From Acidobacteriota bacterium (lineage in GTDB: Bacteria > Acidobacteriota > Terriglobia > Bryobacterales > Bryobacteraceae), in assembly GCA_003223065.1 (NCBI GenBank), contig QHXU01000024.1, forward strand, positions 12,120 to 21,508: a stretch of 9,389 bases of DNA, in the 5' to 3' direction. The notes below the pieces were generated by a model. The model searched no databases. It was given only the letters and a program-made list of their open reading frames with translations, and was not told where the DNA came from. A program made the translations under genes and the position numbers. Below, piece after piece: positions 1 through 5,915 of this stretch; position 1 is the stretch's first letter, and each line of letters opens with the position of its first letter.

Positions 1-340
1 GCACGACCACTGGGGAGATCTTGCGGGCGGCCAGCAACCCTACAAGCAGCCGCGCCTGGCTTACCGTGCGCGGGAACCCGTCCAGAATAAATCCGGTGGC
101 GCAATCCGGCTCCTCGATCCGCTTCTCCACCATCCGGTTGACGAGCTTGTCCGGCACCAATCCGCCAGACTGCATGACCGCGACCACTTCCTGTCCCAAC
201 GGATCGGCCGAGGTCATCCGCTCCCGCAGCATGTCTCCGGTCGAGATATGCGCTACTCCCAGGGACTGCTGCAGCAGTTTGGCTTGCGTGCCCTTCCCCG
301 AACCGGGGGGGCCGAAAAGGATGAGGCAAAGCTGGCTCAT
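1..340 (-). CDS. adk: Adenylate kinase, N-terminal 113 residues (3' end outside window)
   Basis: Cytosolic enzyme that interconverts ATP + AMP and 2 ADP, keeping adenine nucleotides balanced. Only the first 113 residues are in the window; the family is usually 180-220 residues. Reading from ATG at 340, the P-loop GPPGSGKGT falls at residues 10-18. The AMP-binding segment HISTGDMLR is at 31-39, and the conserved DGFPRT is at 87-92 with its catalytic arginine. The LID region lies beyond the edge, so its length and any zinc site cannot be judged. The gene follows secY by 19 nt, a very common arrangement at the end of spc operons. The sequence just before the ATG (TTTCAGTCTCTTA) has no good Shine-Dalgarno; the nearest purine run, GAGGG, overlaps the secY stop about 16 nt upstream. 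Translation may therefore depend on coupling to secY. Identification is secure. Confidence 0.96.
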   Translation of the reverse strand, partial: MSQLCLILFGPPGSGKGTQAKLLQQSLGVAHISTGDMLRERMTSADPLGQEVVAVMQSGGLVPDKLVNRMVEKRIEEPDCATGFILDGFPRTVSQARLLVGLLAARKISPVVV

Positions 341-359
341 TAAGAGACTGAAATGGCCC

Positions 360-1754
360 TCAAACGCTGCTGCGCCGGCCGCGGATGCGGCCCGCCCGGG
401 GCGTAAATCCTTCGTAGTGCCGCATGATCAACTGCGCCTCGATCTGATTCACAGTGTCCATCGCTACGCCCACCACGATCAGCAGCGAGGTGCCGCCGAA
501 ATAGAAATTCACTCCCAAGCCGTCGAGAAGCCAGCGCGGGAAGTGCGCGTCGATCCAGTTGCCGGCCAGCGGAAGGCGCTGCAACTTGATGCCGGAGATC
601 ATGATCTGCGGCAGCAGCGACAGAATCGAGAGGTAGAGGCCGCCGACCACGGTGATCTTGGTCAGAATCTTGTTCATGTACTCGGCCGTGTTCCTGCCCG
701 GCCGGATGCCTGGAATGAAGCCTCCGTACTTGCGCATATTGTCGGCTGCTTCGTTGGGGTTGAAAATGATGGAGACGTAAAAGAAACAGAAGAAAATGAT
801 CAGCGCCGTATAGAGCAAGTAGTAGAGCGGCTGTGAGCCGCCGATCGCGTTGAGCATCCCGCTAAGAACTGGCGAGTTTTTCACGAACTCCACCTGCATC
901 AGCGTCTGCGGAAAGGCCAGGAGAGAGCTGGCAAAAATCACCGGGATCACGCCGCCGGCGTTGACCTTCAGCGGCAGGTGCGTCGACTGACCTCCCATCA
1001 TCCGCCGCCCGATCACTCGCTTGGCGTATTGCACCGGAATACGGCGTTCGCCGCGTTCCACGAGCACAATGAAGCCCACGACGGCCACCATCATGGCCAG
1101 GATCACCAGCACCTGGAACAAATTCCAATCGCCGGTCTGAACCTTGGTGATGATCTCGACGATGGCCTCAGGCAGCCTGACGACAATGCCGGCGAAAATA
1201 ATCAACGACATGCCGTTGCCGATTCCCCGCTCCGTGATCTGCTCGCCGAGCCACATGATGAACGCCGTGCCCGTGGTCAAGCTGAGCATGGTCATGAGCG
1301 TGAAGCCCACGCCGGGATTGTTGACGAATCCCTGCTGCGCGCCCTGGAGCGCGGCCGCGATTCCGAACGATTGCATCAGCGCCAGGCCAACCGTGAGGTA
1401 GCGCGTCCACTGCGTGATCTTGCGCCGACCCAGTTCGCCTTCCTTTTGCAGCTTTTCGAGCGTGGGAACCACGACCGTCAACAACTGCAGGATGATCGAG
1501 GAGGTGATATAGGGCATGATGCCGAGCGCGAAGATCGTTAGGCGCCGGAACATGCCGCCGCTGAACAGGTCGAGGAAGCCGAACAGCGTCCCCTGGTTCT
1601 GCTGGACGAACTCCTCAAAGCGCAGTGTATTGATTCCGGGAATCGGAATGTGCGCTCCCATGCGATACACCGCCAGCAGACCCAGCGCAAACAGGAGGCG
1701 CTTGCGCAGGTCCGGAACGCGAAAAACATTGGCTACGGCTTCGAAAAACTTCAT
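360..1754 (-). CDS. secY: Protein translocase subunit SecY
   Basis: Channel-forming subunit of the SecYEG translocon in the inner membrane, which exports unfolded proteins and inserts membrane proteins. The product has 464 residues. Ten hydrophobic segments can be placed at about 18-36, 75-96, 117-137, 150-170, 182-200, 213-232, 265-285, 310-330, 367-385 and 412-433. Family marks include the plug region near 60-72, RGIGNGMSLIIFAGI at 176-190, YGGFIPGIRPG at 343-353 and GGTSLLIVVGVAMDT at 420-434. It ends in a short basic cytosolic tail. The loop between the ninth and tenth segments (about 383-416) looks some 20 residues longer than in E. coli, judged from memory of that sequence. The ATG at 1754 is 4 nt after the rplO stop, with GGAG 10 nt upstream inside rplO, so coupling to L15 is likely. 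secY is the usual last-but-one gene here, before adk. Confidence 0.98.
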   Translation of the reverse strand: MKFFEAVANVFRVPDLRKRLLFALGLLAVYRMGAHIPIPGINTLRFEEFVQQNQGTLFGFLDLFSGGMFRRLTIFALGIMPYITSSIILQLLTVVVPTLEKLQKEGELGRRKITQWTRYLTVGLALMQSFGIAAALQGAQQGFVNNPGVGFTLMTMLSLTTGTAFIMWLGEQITERGIGNGMSLIIFAGIVVRLPEAIVEIITKVQTGDWNLFQVLVILAMMVAVVGFIVLVERGERRIPVQYAKRVIGRRMMGGQSTHLPLKVNAGGVIPVIFASSLLAFPQTLMQVEFVKNSPVLSGMLNAIGGSQPLYYLLYTALIIFFCFFYVSIIFNPNEAADNMRKYGGFIPGIRPGRNTAEYMNKILTKITVVGGLYLSILSLLPQIMISGIKLQRLPLAGNWIDAHFPRWLLDGLGVNFYFGGTSLLIVVGVAMDTVNQIEAQLIMRHYEGFTPRAGRIRGRRSSV

Positions 1755-1758
1755 GGAA

Positions 1759-2208
1759 TTATTGCTCCGCGCCGATCACTTCCGCCGTCCCGCCGGCTGC
1801 CTTGATTTTTTCAAGCGCCGATTTCGAAAACTCGTGCGCCTTCACACTGATCTTCCGTTTCAAATCGCCGCTGCCCAGAATTTTCAGGCCGTGCTTCAGC
1901 TTGCGGATCACGCCGCGCTCGAGCAGCGTACCGGGGTCGAACGTCTCGCCGTCAAGCGCCTCCAGCCGGCCCACGTTCACAATCGCATATTCCTTGCGGA
2001 AAATGTTGTTAAAGCCGCGTTTTGGCAGGCGGCGATGCAGGGGCATCTGGCCGCCTTCGAACCCGCGCATGCGCGAGTAGCCGGAGACCGATTTCGCGCC
2101 CTTCGCGCCGCGTCCGGAATACTTTCCGCGACCGGAGCCCATGCCCTGGCCGACGCGCTGCTTCTTGTGCTTCTGCCCGCGGGGCGGTTTCAGTTGGCTC
2201 AAGTTCAT
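1759..2208 (-). CDS. rplO: Large subunit ribosomal protein L15 (uL15)
   Basis: Component of the 50S subunit, binding 23S rRNA late in assembly. The protein has 149 residues, the normal length. The glycine- and basic-rich N-terminus, which threads into rRNA, is clear: KPPRGQKHKKQRVGQGMGSG lies at about 7-26, followed by GRGAKGAKS near 33-40. The motif FEGGQMPLHRRLPKRGF is at about 50-66. The globular C-terminal part runs from about 75, with the LKILGSGDL segment near 108-116 and the KAAGG segment near 136-140. The ATG at 2208 follows the rpmD stop by 7 nt. GGAG in the last rpmD codons is 10 nt upstream and serves as Shine-Dalgarno. It sits between L30 and SecY as in most bacteria. Nothing unusual is seen. 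Confidence 0.98.
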   Translation of the reverse strand: MNLSQLKPPRGQKHKKQRVGQGMGSGRGKYSGRGAKGAKSVSGYSRMRGFEGGQMPLHRRLPKRGFNNIFRKEYAIVNVGRLEALDGETFDPGTLLERGVIRKLKHGLKILGSGDLKRKISVKAHEFSKSALEKIKAAGGTAEVIGAEQ

Positions 2209-2215
2209 GATGAAT

Positions 2216-2395
2216 CTACTCCACGATCGCGAGCAGGTGCGGAATCTTCTTAACCATGCCCCGGAAGGCCGGCGTGTCCGGCCGCTCGACCACCCGGTTC
2301 AGCTTCTTGAGACCCAGCGCGCGCACGATGACTTTGTGTTTTTCCGGCGCGCAGATGGGGCTGCGCACCAACTTGATCTTGATGGTTCCCGGCAT
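2216..2395 (-). CDS. rpmD: Large subunit ribosomal protein L30 (uL30)
   Basis: Small 50S protein. From ATG at 2395 the product is 59 residues, the usual bacterial length, starting MPGTIKIKLVRSPI. It contains the family pattern KLVRSPI..P.KHK followed by ALGLKKLN (about residues 8-33) and a C-terminal VKKIPHLL segment (48-55). A longer reading from a TTG at 2407 would add four residues and overlap the end of rpsE. I chose the ATG because it lies 4 nt after the rpsE stop, matching the spacing of its neighbours, and because it gives the canonical N-terminus. An AAAGG in the last rpsE codons is about 12 nt upstream, so the ribosome binding site is weak and coupling to S5 translation is likely. 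Not all bacteria keep L30; its presence here is normal for spc operons. Confidence 0.95.
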   Translation of the reverse strand: MPGTIKIKLVRSPICAPEKHKVIVRALGLKKLNRVVERPDTPAFRGMVKKIPHLLAIVE

Positions 2396-2399
2396 CGAC

Positions 2400-2915
2400 T
2401 TATACAACCTTTTCCGCGGCCAGGCCGCGCAAGTCGGCTACTTCGCCCTTATCGCGCAACTGCTCGAGAGCGTCGATCGTCGCTTTCACGACGTTGTGCG
2501 GATTGTGCGATCCGATCGATTTCGTGAGCACGTTCGGAATCCCCACGGCCTGGATCACGGCGCGCACAGGCCCTCCTGCAATCACGCCGGTGCCTTCCGG
2601 CGCCGGTTTCAGGAGCACCAGCCCGCTGCCGAAACGCCCCAGGACCGGGTGCTGGATGGTGGTCGCCAGCACGTGCACTTTGCGCAGATTCTTCTTGGCT
2701 GCCTCGATGCCTTTCTTGATCGCTGCGGGCACTTCTTTCGCTTTGCCCGTGCCGAAGCCGACGATCCTTGCTCCCGGGTCGCCCACAACCACGAGCGCCG
2801 AAAAGCTCAGGTTCTTGCCACCCTTCACGACTTTAGTGACGCGATTGATCGAAACCACCTGTTCCTTCAGGTTCAGGCTCCCGGCGTCGATTCGCTTTGC
2901 TGGGGTTGTAAACAT
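2400..2915 (-). CDS. rpsE: Small subunit ribosomal protein S5 (uS5)
   Basis: 30S protein near the mRNA entry channel and the decoding region; it contributes to translational accuracy and its loop is where spectinomycin-resistance changes occur in E. coli. The 171-residue product has the normal length. The double-stranded-RNA-binding-like N-domain carries the signature region about 29-64: VVKGGKNLSFSALVVVGD, then FGTGKAKEV. The VKGG loop is at 30-33 and looks wild type. The C-terminal domain has AGGPVRAV (113-120) and VGIPNVLTKSIGSHNPHNVV (124-143), both highly conserved. The ATG at 2915 has an excellent Shine-Dalgarno, GAGGAGAAC immediately before it. It is preceded by one of the few sizeable gaps in the cluster (49 nt after rplR), so S5 probably initiates independently rather than by coupling. 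Confidence 0.98.
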   Translation of the reverse strand: MFTTPAKRIDAGSLNLKEQVVSINRVTKVVKGGKNLSFSALVVVGDPGARIVGFGTGKAKEVPAAIKKGIEAAKKNLRKVHVLATTIQHPVLGRFGSGLVLLKPAPEGTGVIAGGPVRAVIQAVGIPNVLTKSIGSHNPHNVVKATIDALEQLRDKGEVADLRGLAAEKVV

Positions 2916-2929
2916 GTTCTCCTCAACTT

Positions 2930-2955
2930 GCGGCGCAAAATAGCCGGTCCGCCGC
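2930..2955 (-). other. Possible small RNA hairpin between rplR and rpsE
   Basis: In the 49-nt gap after rplR the transcript can form a GCGGCG/CGCCGC stem of 6 G-C pairs with a 14-nt loop, ending shortly before the strong rpsE Shine-Dalgarno. An alternative 5-bp GGCGC/GCGCC register overlaps it. It has no U tract, so it is not an intrinsic terminator. In G+C-rich DNA a 6-bp stem can arise by chance, so this is a weak call. Confidence 0.25.
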
Positions 2956-2964
2956 GCCTATGTG

Positions 2965-3318
2965 CTAAAACTCCAATCCTGCTGCGCGAGCCGCATCCGC
3001 CAGCGCTTTTACGCGGCCGTGATACAGATATCCGCCGCGATCGAACACCACGGCTTTGACGCCTTTGCCCTGGGCCCGTTCCGCGATCAGCTTTCCGACC
3101 GCCTTGGCGCCGGCGACATTGCCTCCGTTCACCGCGTTCTTTTCATTGGACGACGCTGAAACCATAGTGTGGCCCTTCGTGTCATCGATGACCTGCGCGT
3201 AAATGTGCTTCACGCTGCGGAACACCGCCAGCCGGGGCCGCTGTCCTGTGCCCTTCACGCGGTGTCGGATCCGCGTATGGATGCGCAACCGGATCTGATT
3301 CTTCGACGCCCCTGGCAT
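2965..3318 (-). CDS. rplR: Large subunit ribosomal protein L18 (uL18)
   Basis: 50S protein that binds 5S rRNA with L5 and helps form the central protuberance. From ATG at 3318 the product is 117 residues, typical of the family. The basic N-terminus (RLRIHTRIRHRVKGT, about 10-24) is followed by RPRLAVFRSVKHIYAQVIDD (27-46). The C-terminal half has the family segments AKAVGKLIAERA (71-82) and VVFDRGGYLYHGRVKALADAAR (90-111, conserved FDRGGYLYHGRV core). An upstream in-frame start near 3354 exists but would lie inside rplF. The ATG at 3318 is 1 nt after the rplF stop (TAA-A-ATG), with GGAGGA about 10 nt upstream, so it is preferred. The tight junction implies coupling to L6. Confidence 0.97.
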   Translation of the reverse strand: MPGASKNQIRLRIHTRIRHRVKGTGQRPRLAVFRSVKHIYAQVIDDTKGHTMVSASSNEKNAVNGGNVAGAKAVGKLIAERAQGKGVKAVVFDRGGYLYHGRVKALADAARAAGLEF

Positions 3319-3319
3319 T

Positions 3320-3862
3320 TTACTTGGCTCCTCCGGAAGCGCCGGTCTTCCCAACCTTCTTCCGCAGCGACTCGCCGGTATAACGAACGCCCTTGTTCTT
3401 GTACGGATCGGGTGGCCGGAGCGCGCGCATGTCGGCCGCGACTTGACCCAGCAACTGCCGGTCGGCTCCCGTCAGCACCAAATGGGTCTGCTTATCGACT
3501 TTCATATCGATGCCATCCGGAAGGTAGAACTCGATCGCATGCGAATAACCGAGAGTGAACGTTGCGATGCGGCCCTTTACGTCGCACCGGTATCCGATGC
3601 CGACGATGTCCAGTTCTCTCGTGAAACCGCCCGAGACGCCCTGAACCGCGTTTGCGGCCAGCGCGCGGGTCAACCCGTGCAACGCGGCTTTATCGTCGCC
3701 GTCGCGTGTCAGTTCGAGCGTACCATCCTGTTGCCGCACCGAAACGCCCTGCGGCACCGGAACGGCCTGCTTGCCCTTCGGTCCTTCGACCAAAAGCTGG
3801 TCGCCGATGGTGACCTTCACGCCTTTGGGAAGCGGAATCGGCTTTTTTCCAACTCGTGACAT
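3320..3862 (-). CDS. rplF: Large subunit ribosomal protein L6 (uL6)
   Basis: 50S protein located near the factor-binding site and the sarcin-ricin loop region of 23S rRNA. The 180-residue product is full length and starts with the classic MSRVGKKPIPLPKGV. The two-fold repeated L6 domain can be followed: the first copy covers about 10-80, the second about 82-165. The C-terminal signature PPDPYKNKGVRYTGE is at 150-164. The region VGIGYRCDVKGRIATFTLGYSH (87-108) aligns with the conserved start of the second domain. The ATG at 3862 has GGAG 8 nt upstream, and this overlaps the gap just after the rpsH stop (13 nt away). Between S8 and L18 as in nearly all bacteria. No anomaly. Confidence 0.98.
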   Translation of the reverse strand: MSRVGKKPIPLPKGVKVTIGDQLLVEGPKGKQAVPVPQGVSVRQQDGTLELTRDGDDKAALHGLTRALAANAVQGVSGGFTRELDIVGIGYRCDVKGRIATFTLGYSHAIEFYLPDGIDMKVDKQTHLVLTGADRQLLGQVAADMRALRPPDPYKNKGVRYTGESLRKKVGKTGASGGAK

Positions 3863-3875
3863 GATGCTTGCTCCG

Positions 3876-4274
3876 TTACCAGACGTGGCACAAAACTTCG
3901 CCGCCCACGCCTTCCTTCCGCGCAGACGTGCCCGTCATCACCCCGCGCGGCGTGGTCAGAATATTGATGCCCAAGCCGCCGAGGACGCGCGGCACCTGCC
4001 TGGATCCGACGTAGACACGACAGCCGGGACGCGACACGCGCTCGATCCGCGAGATCACCGGAACATTGCCCGGCGTGTATTTCAGATAGATGCGGATCGA
4101 TTTCAGCGAGCCATCCTCCGTCAGCTTGTAATTGGCGATATACCCTTCGTCTTTCAGAATCTTCGCAATGTCGGATTTCAGCCGCGATGCCGGCACGTCC
4201 ACCTTGGGATGGCGCGCCGCGAGCGCATTGCGAATGCGCGTCAGCATGTCGGCGATAGGATCCGTTGTCGTCAT
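3876..4274 (-). CDS. rpsH: Small subunit ribosomal protein S8 (uS8)
   Basis: Primary 16S rRNA-binding protein of the 30S central domain. In E. coli it is also the translational repressor of the spc operon, binding mRNA near the L5 start. From ATG at 4274 it has 132 residues, the normal length, beginning MTTTDPIADMLTRIRNA. The C-terminal RNA-binding signature is at about 101-132: LGINILTTPRGVMTGTSARK, then EGVGGEVLCHVW. The loop reads TTP where E. coli has STS; related variants are known. A longer frame from a TTG at 4292 is rejected because it would include the ribosome binding site: GGGAGG sits 7 nt before the ATG, the best Shine-Dalgarno of the window. The 70-nt gap before it holds a long hairpin (listed separately), which makes this start a candidate control point. 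Confidence 0.97.
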   Translation of the reverse strand: MTTTDPIADMLTRIRNALAARHPKVDVPASRLKSDIAKILKDEGYIANYKLTEDGSLKSIRIYLKYTPGNVPVISRIERVSRPGCRVYVGSRQVPRVLGGLGINILTTPRGVMTGTSARKEGVGGEVLCHVW

Positions 4275-4295
4275 TCGTCGTCCTCCCTGCAACTT

Positions 4296-4339
4296 CCTGC
4301 CACTGCTCGAAGCGGTCCACGCTTGGAGCCGGCGGCAGG
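4296..4339 (-). promoter_or_regulatory. Long imperfect RNA hairpin in the rpsN-rpsH gap
   Basis: The largest gap of the cluster (70 nt) can fold, in the transcript, into a 44-nt hairpin. Outer stem: CCTGCCGC with GTGGCAGG, 8 pairs including one G-U. Small asymmetric internal loop: CG opposite A. Middle stem: GCTC with GAGC, 4 pairs. Then a C-C mismatch, inner stem AAGCG with CGCTT (5 pairs), and a five-base loop TGGAC. It begins 5 nt after the rpsN stop and ends about 10 nt before the GGGAGG of rpsH. There is no following U run, so it is not an intrinsic terminator. The one G-U pair is an A-C mismatch on the complementary strand, so the structure favours the mRNA strand. The role is not known: ribosomal-protein autoregulation, RNA processing or mRNA protection are possible. 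Confidence 0.5.
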
Positions 4340-4344
4340 CCGCG

Positions 4345-4554
4345 TTACCAACTCGCTTTAATCACGCCCGGAACTTCTCCCGCCAGCGCCAGCTTGCGAA
4401 AGCAGATGCGGCACAGCTTGAACTTCCGCAGGTAGCCGCGCGGGCGCCCGCAGCGGAAACAGCGGTTGCGGTGCCGGCAGCGCAGCTTTGGCGTTTTGGC
4501 GTTTTTCGCCTTGGCGAGTCTTTCATCCCTGGCTATCTTGGCAGTAGTTGCCAT
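4345..4554 (-). CDS. rpsN: Small subunit ribosomal protein S14, zinc-binding type (uS14 type Z)
   Basis: 30S head protein that joins late in assembly. The 69-residue product has the four-cysteine zinc ribbon: C32, C35, C48 and C51 in CFRC and CRIC, followed by the conserved end GEVPGVIKASW (59-69). It is therefore the zinc-containing form, not the longer zinc-free form. Type-Z proteins usually have about 61 residues with the first cysteine near position 24. Here the basic, alanine/lysine-rich N-terminus (residues 1-31) is about 8 residues longer, including an additional C26 and H28 just before the ribbon. The ATG at 4554 has GAGAGG four bases upstream. The gene is flanked by two of the largest gaps in the cluster (48 and 70 nt), so it is translated more independently than its neighbours. 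Some bacteria carry a second, zinc-free S14 elsewhere; none is visible here. Confidence 0.97.
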   Translation of the reverse strand: MATTAKIARDERLAKAKNAKTPKLRCRHRNRCFRCGRPRGYLRKFKLCRICFRKLALAGEVPGVIKASW

Positions 4555-4602
4555 CGTTCCTCTCTTCCATCGCGCCCAACGCTCCCGCTGCGCGCTCGCT
4601 TC

Positions 4603-5145
4603 TTATGCCCTGAAAGGCATCCCGAGGTGCTTCAGCAACGCCAACCCCTCGGCATCGGTCCTGGCGGTGGTTGTGATGCAAATATTCATCCCTTTGAGTT
4701 TGTCGACCTTGTTGTAGTCGATCTCGGGGAAAATCAACTGGTCTTTGATGCCCAGCGTGTAGTTGCCGCGGCCGTCGAACGATTTCGAAGACACGCCGCG
4801 GAAATCGCGGACGCGCGGCAGCGATACGTTCACCAGCCGGTCGAAGAATTCGTACATGCGCTCGCCCCGTAGCGTAACGGTGCAGCCGATCGACATGCCT
4901 TCGCGCAGCTTGAAGGCGGCGATCGATTTGCGCGCTTTGGTGATCACGGGACGCTGCCCTGCGATCAGCGCCATTTCGTTCACCGCGCTGTCCATCAGCT
5001 TGGCATTCTGGGTCGCTTCGCCCAAACCGATATTCAGGCAGATCTTTTCCAGCTTGGGCACGGCCATCGGGTTCTTGTAGCCGAACTCCTTGGTAAGCGC
5101 CGGAATCACTGTCTTCTGATAGGTCTGTTTTAGCCGTGCAGCCAT
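4603..5145 (-). CDS. rplE: Large subunit ribosomal protein L5 (uL5)
   Basis: 50S central-protuberance protein that binds 5S rRNA with L18 and contacts the P-site tRNA. The product has 180 residues, as expected. The family signature is at about 63-94: GQRPVITKARKSIAAFKLRE, then GMSIGCTVTLRG. Also seen are LNIGLGEA (37-44), the segment FRGVSSKSFDGRGNYTLGI (115-133), the segment FPEIDYNKVDK (139-149) and the C-terminal LLKHLGMPF (170-178). The ATG at 5145 lies 3 nt after the rplX stop. The upstream bases GATAAGAAAGCGTAACGT contain no recognisable Shine-Dalgarno, unlike most genes here, so L5 translation probably depends on coupling to L24. In E. coli the L24-L5 junction is the S8 repressor target; no clear counterpart is seen at this junction. 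Confidence 0.98.
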   Translation of the reverse strand: MAARLKQTYQKTVIPALTKEFGYKNPMAVPKLEKICLNIGLGEATQNAKLMDSAVNEMALIAGQRPVITKARKSIAAFKLREGMSIGCTVTLRGERMYEFFDRLVNVSLPRVRDFRGVSSKSFDGRGNYTLGIKDQLIFPEIDYNKVDKLKGMNICITTTARTDAEGLALLKHLGMPFRA

Positions 5146-5148
5146 ACG

Positions 5149-5532
5149 TTACGCTTTCTTATCCAAAATCTCGCCGCCCTTTTTCGCGATGCGCACCCGG
5201 CGTATCGCTGCGCCCGAACCTTCGGAGCGGTAGCCGATACGGGTCGCCACGCCGCCCGAAGTGAGAATCATAACGTTCGAGATCGAGATCGGGCTTTCGC
5301 GCTCGGCAATGCCGCCCTTGATCTGCCGGGATGGGTTGGGCCGCGTATGCCGCTTCACCATACTGACGCCTTCGACCAGGACCCTGCCGTTTTCCCGGTC
5401 GACGTGCAGGACGCGGCCGGTCTTACCTCTGTCGCGCCCGGCGATGACCTTAACGGTGTCATCCTTCTTGATCCGGACCTTCATCCTGACCTTGGGGAGA
5501 TGCTGGCGGCGCTGCGGAATGCGTTTGGTCAT
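5149..5532 (-). CDS. rplX: Large subunit ribosomal protein L24 (uL24)
   Basis: Assembly-initiating 50S protein that binds the 5' domain of 23S rRNA and sits near the peptide exit. The longest reading has 127 residues. The KOW domain starts at the internal Met17 (MKVRIKKDDTVKVIAGRDRGK, split core about 17-37) and is followed by GRVLVEGVSMVKRH (49-62), the segment GGIAERESPISISNVMI (73-89) and a basic C-terminus. Many L24 proteins begin at the position of Met17, which would be base 5484 and give 111 residues. Both starts have a plausible ribosome binding site: GGAGGT 10 nt before 5532, and AAGG 5 nt before 5484. I chose 5532 because it lies 3 nt after the rplN stop, matching the tight spacing of this cluster. 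The 16 extra residues are basic. The identity is certain; the start is not. Confidence 0.93.
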   Translation of the reverse strand: MTKRIPQRRQHLPKVRMKVRIKKDDTVKVIAGRDRGKTGRVLHVDRENGRVLVEGVSMVKRHTRPNPSRQIKGGIAERESPISISNVMILTSGGVATRIGYRSEGSGAAIRRVRIAKKGGEILDKKA

Positions 5533-5535
5533 AGG

Positions 5536-5904
5536 TCAGAGCACCTCCGGGGCGAGCGATACAATCTTCATGAACTTCTTGTCGCGAAGCTCGCGAGCCA
5601 CGGGCCCGAACACGCGCGTTCCCACCGGCTCGCCGACTTCGTTTATAAGTACCGCGGCGTTCGAATCGAACCGGATATAGGTGCCGTCCTTGCGACGCGT
5701 CTCCTTCCGCATCCGCACCACTACACAACGCACAACTTTACCCTTCTTGATCGCCGAATCCGGCGCGGCTTCCTTCACGCTGGCCGTGATCACGTCGCCG
5801 AGCCCGGCGCGCAGACCGAGGTCGCCGCCGCGCGGCAGAATGCACTGCAGCTTGCGCGCACCACTGTTGTCGGCCACTTCCAGAATTGTCCGCATCCCGA
5901 TCAT
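5536..5904 (-). CDS. rplN: Large subunit ribosomal protein L14 (uL14)
   Basis: 50S protein at the subunit interface, forming bridges to 16S rRNA and the site for silencing factor RsfS in other bacteria. The 122-residue product has exactly the family's usual length. It starts MIGMRTILEVADNSGARKLQ and ends with the very conserved GTRVFGPVARELRDKKFMKI followed by VSLAPEVL (about 95-122). The central signature has VKKGKVVRCVVVR-like sequence (IKKGKVVRCVVVRMRKETRR, about 52-71). The ATG at 5904 has an excellent Shine-Dalgarno: AAGGAG, 7 nt upstream, overlapping the rpsQ stop codon (TTAAGGAG). In E. coli L14 is the first gene of the spc operon with its own promoter. Here only 11 nt separate it from rpsQ, so any separate promoter would have to lie within rpsQ. 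Confidence 0.98.
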   Translation of the reverse strand: MIGMRTILEVADNSGARKLQCILPRGGDLGLRAGLGDVITASVKEAAPDSAIKKGKVVRCVVVRMRKETRRKDGTYIRFDSNAAVLINEVGEPVGTRVFGPVARELRDKKFMKIVSLAPEVL

Positions 5905-5915
5905 AGTTCCGCTCC

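Noticed and set aside
341..359. Terminator or promoter between secY and adk
   Set aside because: The gap is 19 nt with no inverted repeat, no U tract and no promoter-like boxes, so adk is simply cotranscribed.
21..836. A 271-residue plus-strand frame opposite adk and the end of secY
   Set aside because: It is antisense to two certain genes and has no recognisable motif or ribosome binding site of note.
2256..3059. A 267-residue plus-strand frame opposite L30, S5 and L18
   Set aside because: It is antisense to three well-supported ribosomal protein genes and shows no family motif.
4555..4602. Possible regulatory hairpin in the 48-nt rplE-rpsN gap
   Set aside because: Only a CGCGC/GCGCG stem of 5 pairs with a 14-nt loop can be drawn, which is expected by chance in G+C-rich sequence.
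4132..4872. A 246-residue plus-strand frame opposite S8, S14 and L5
   Set aside because: It is a shadow frame; all its length is covered by certain minus-strand genes and their short gaps.
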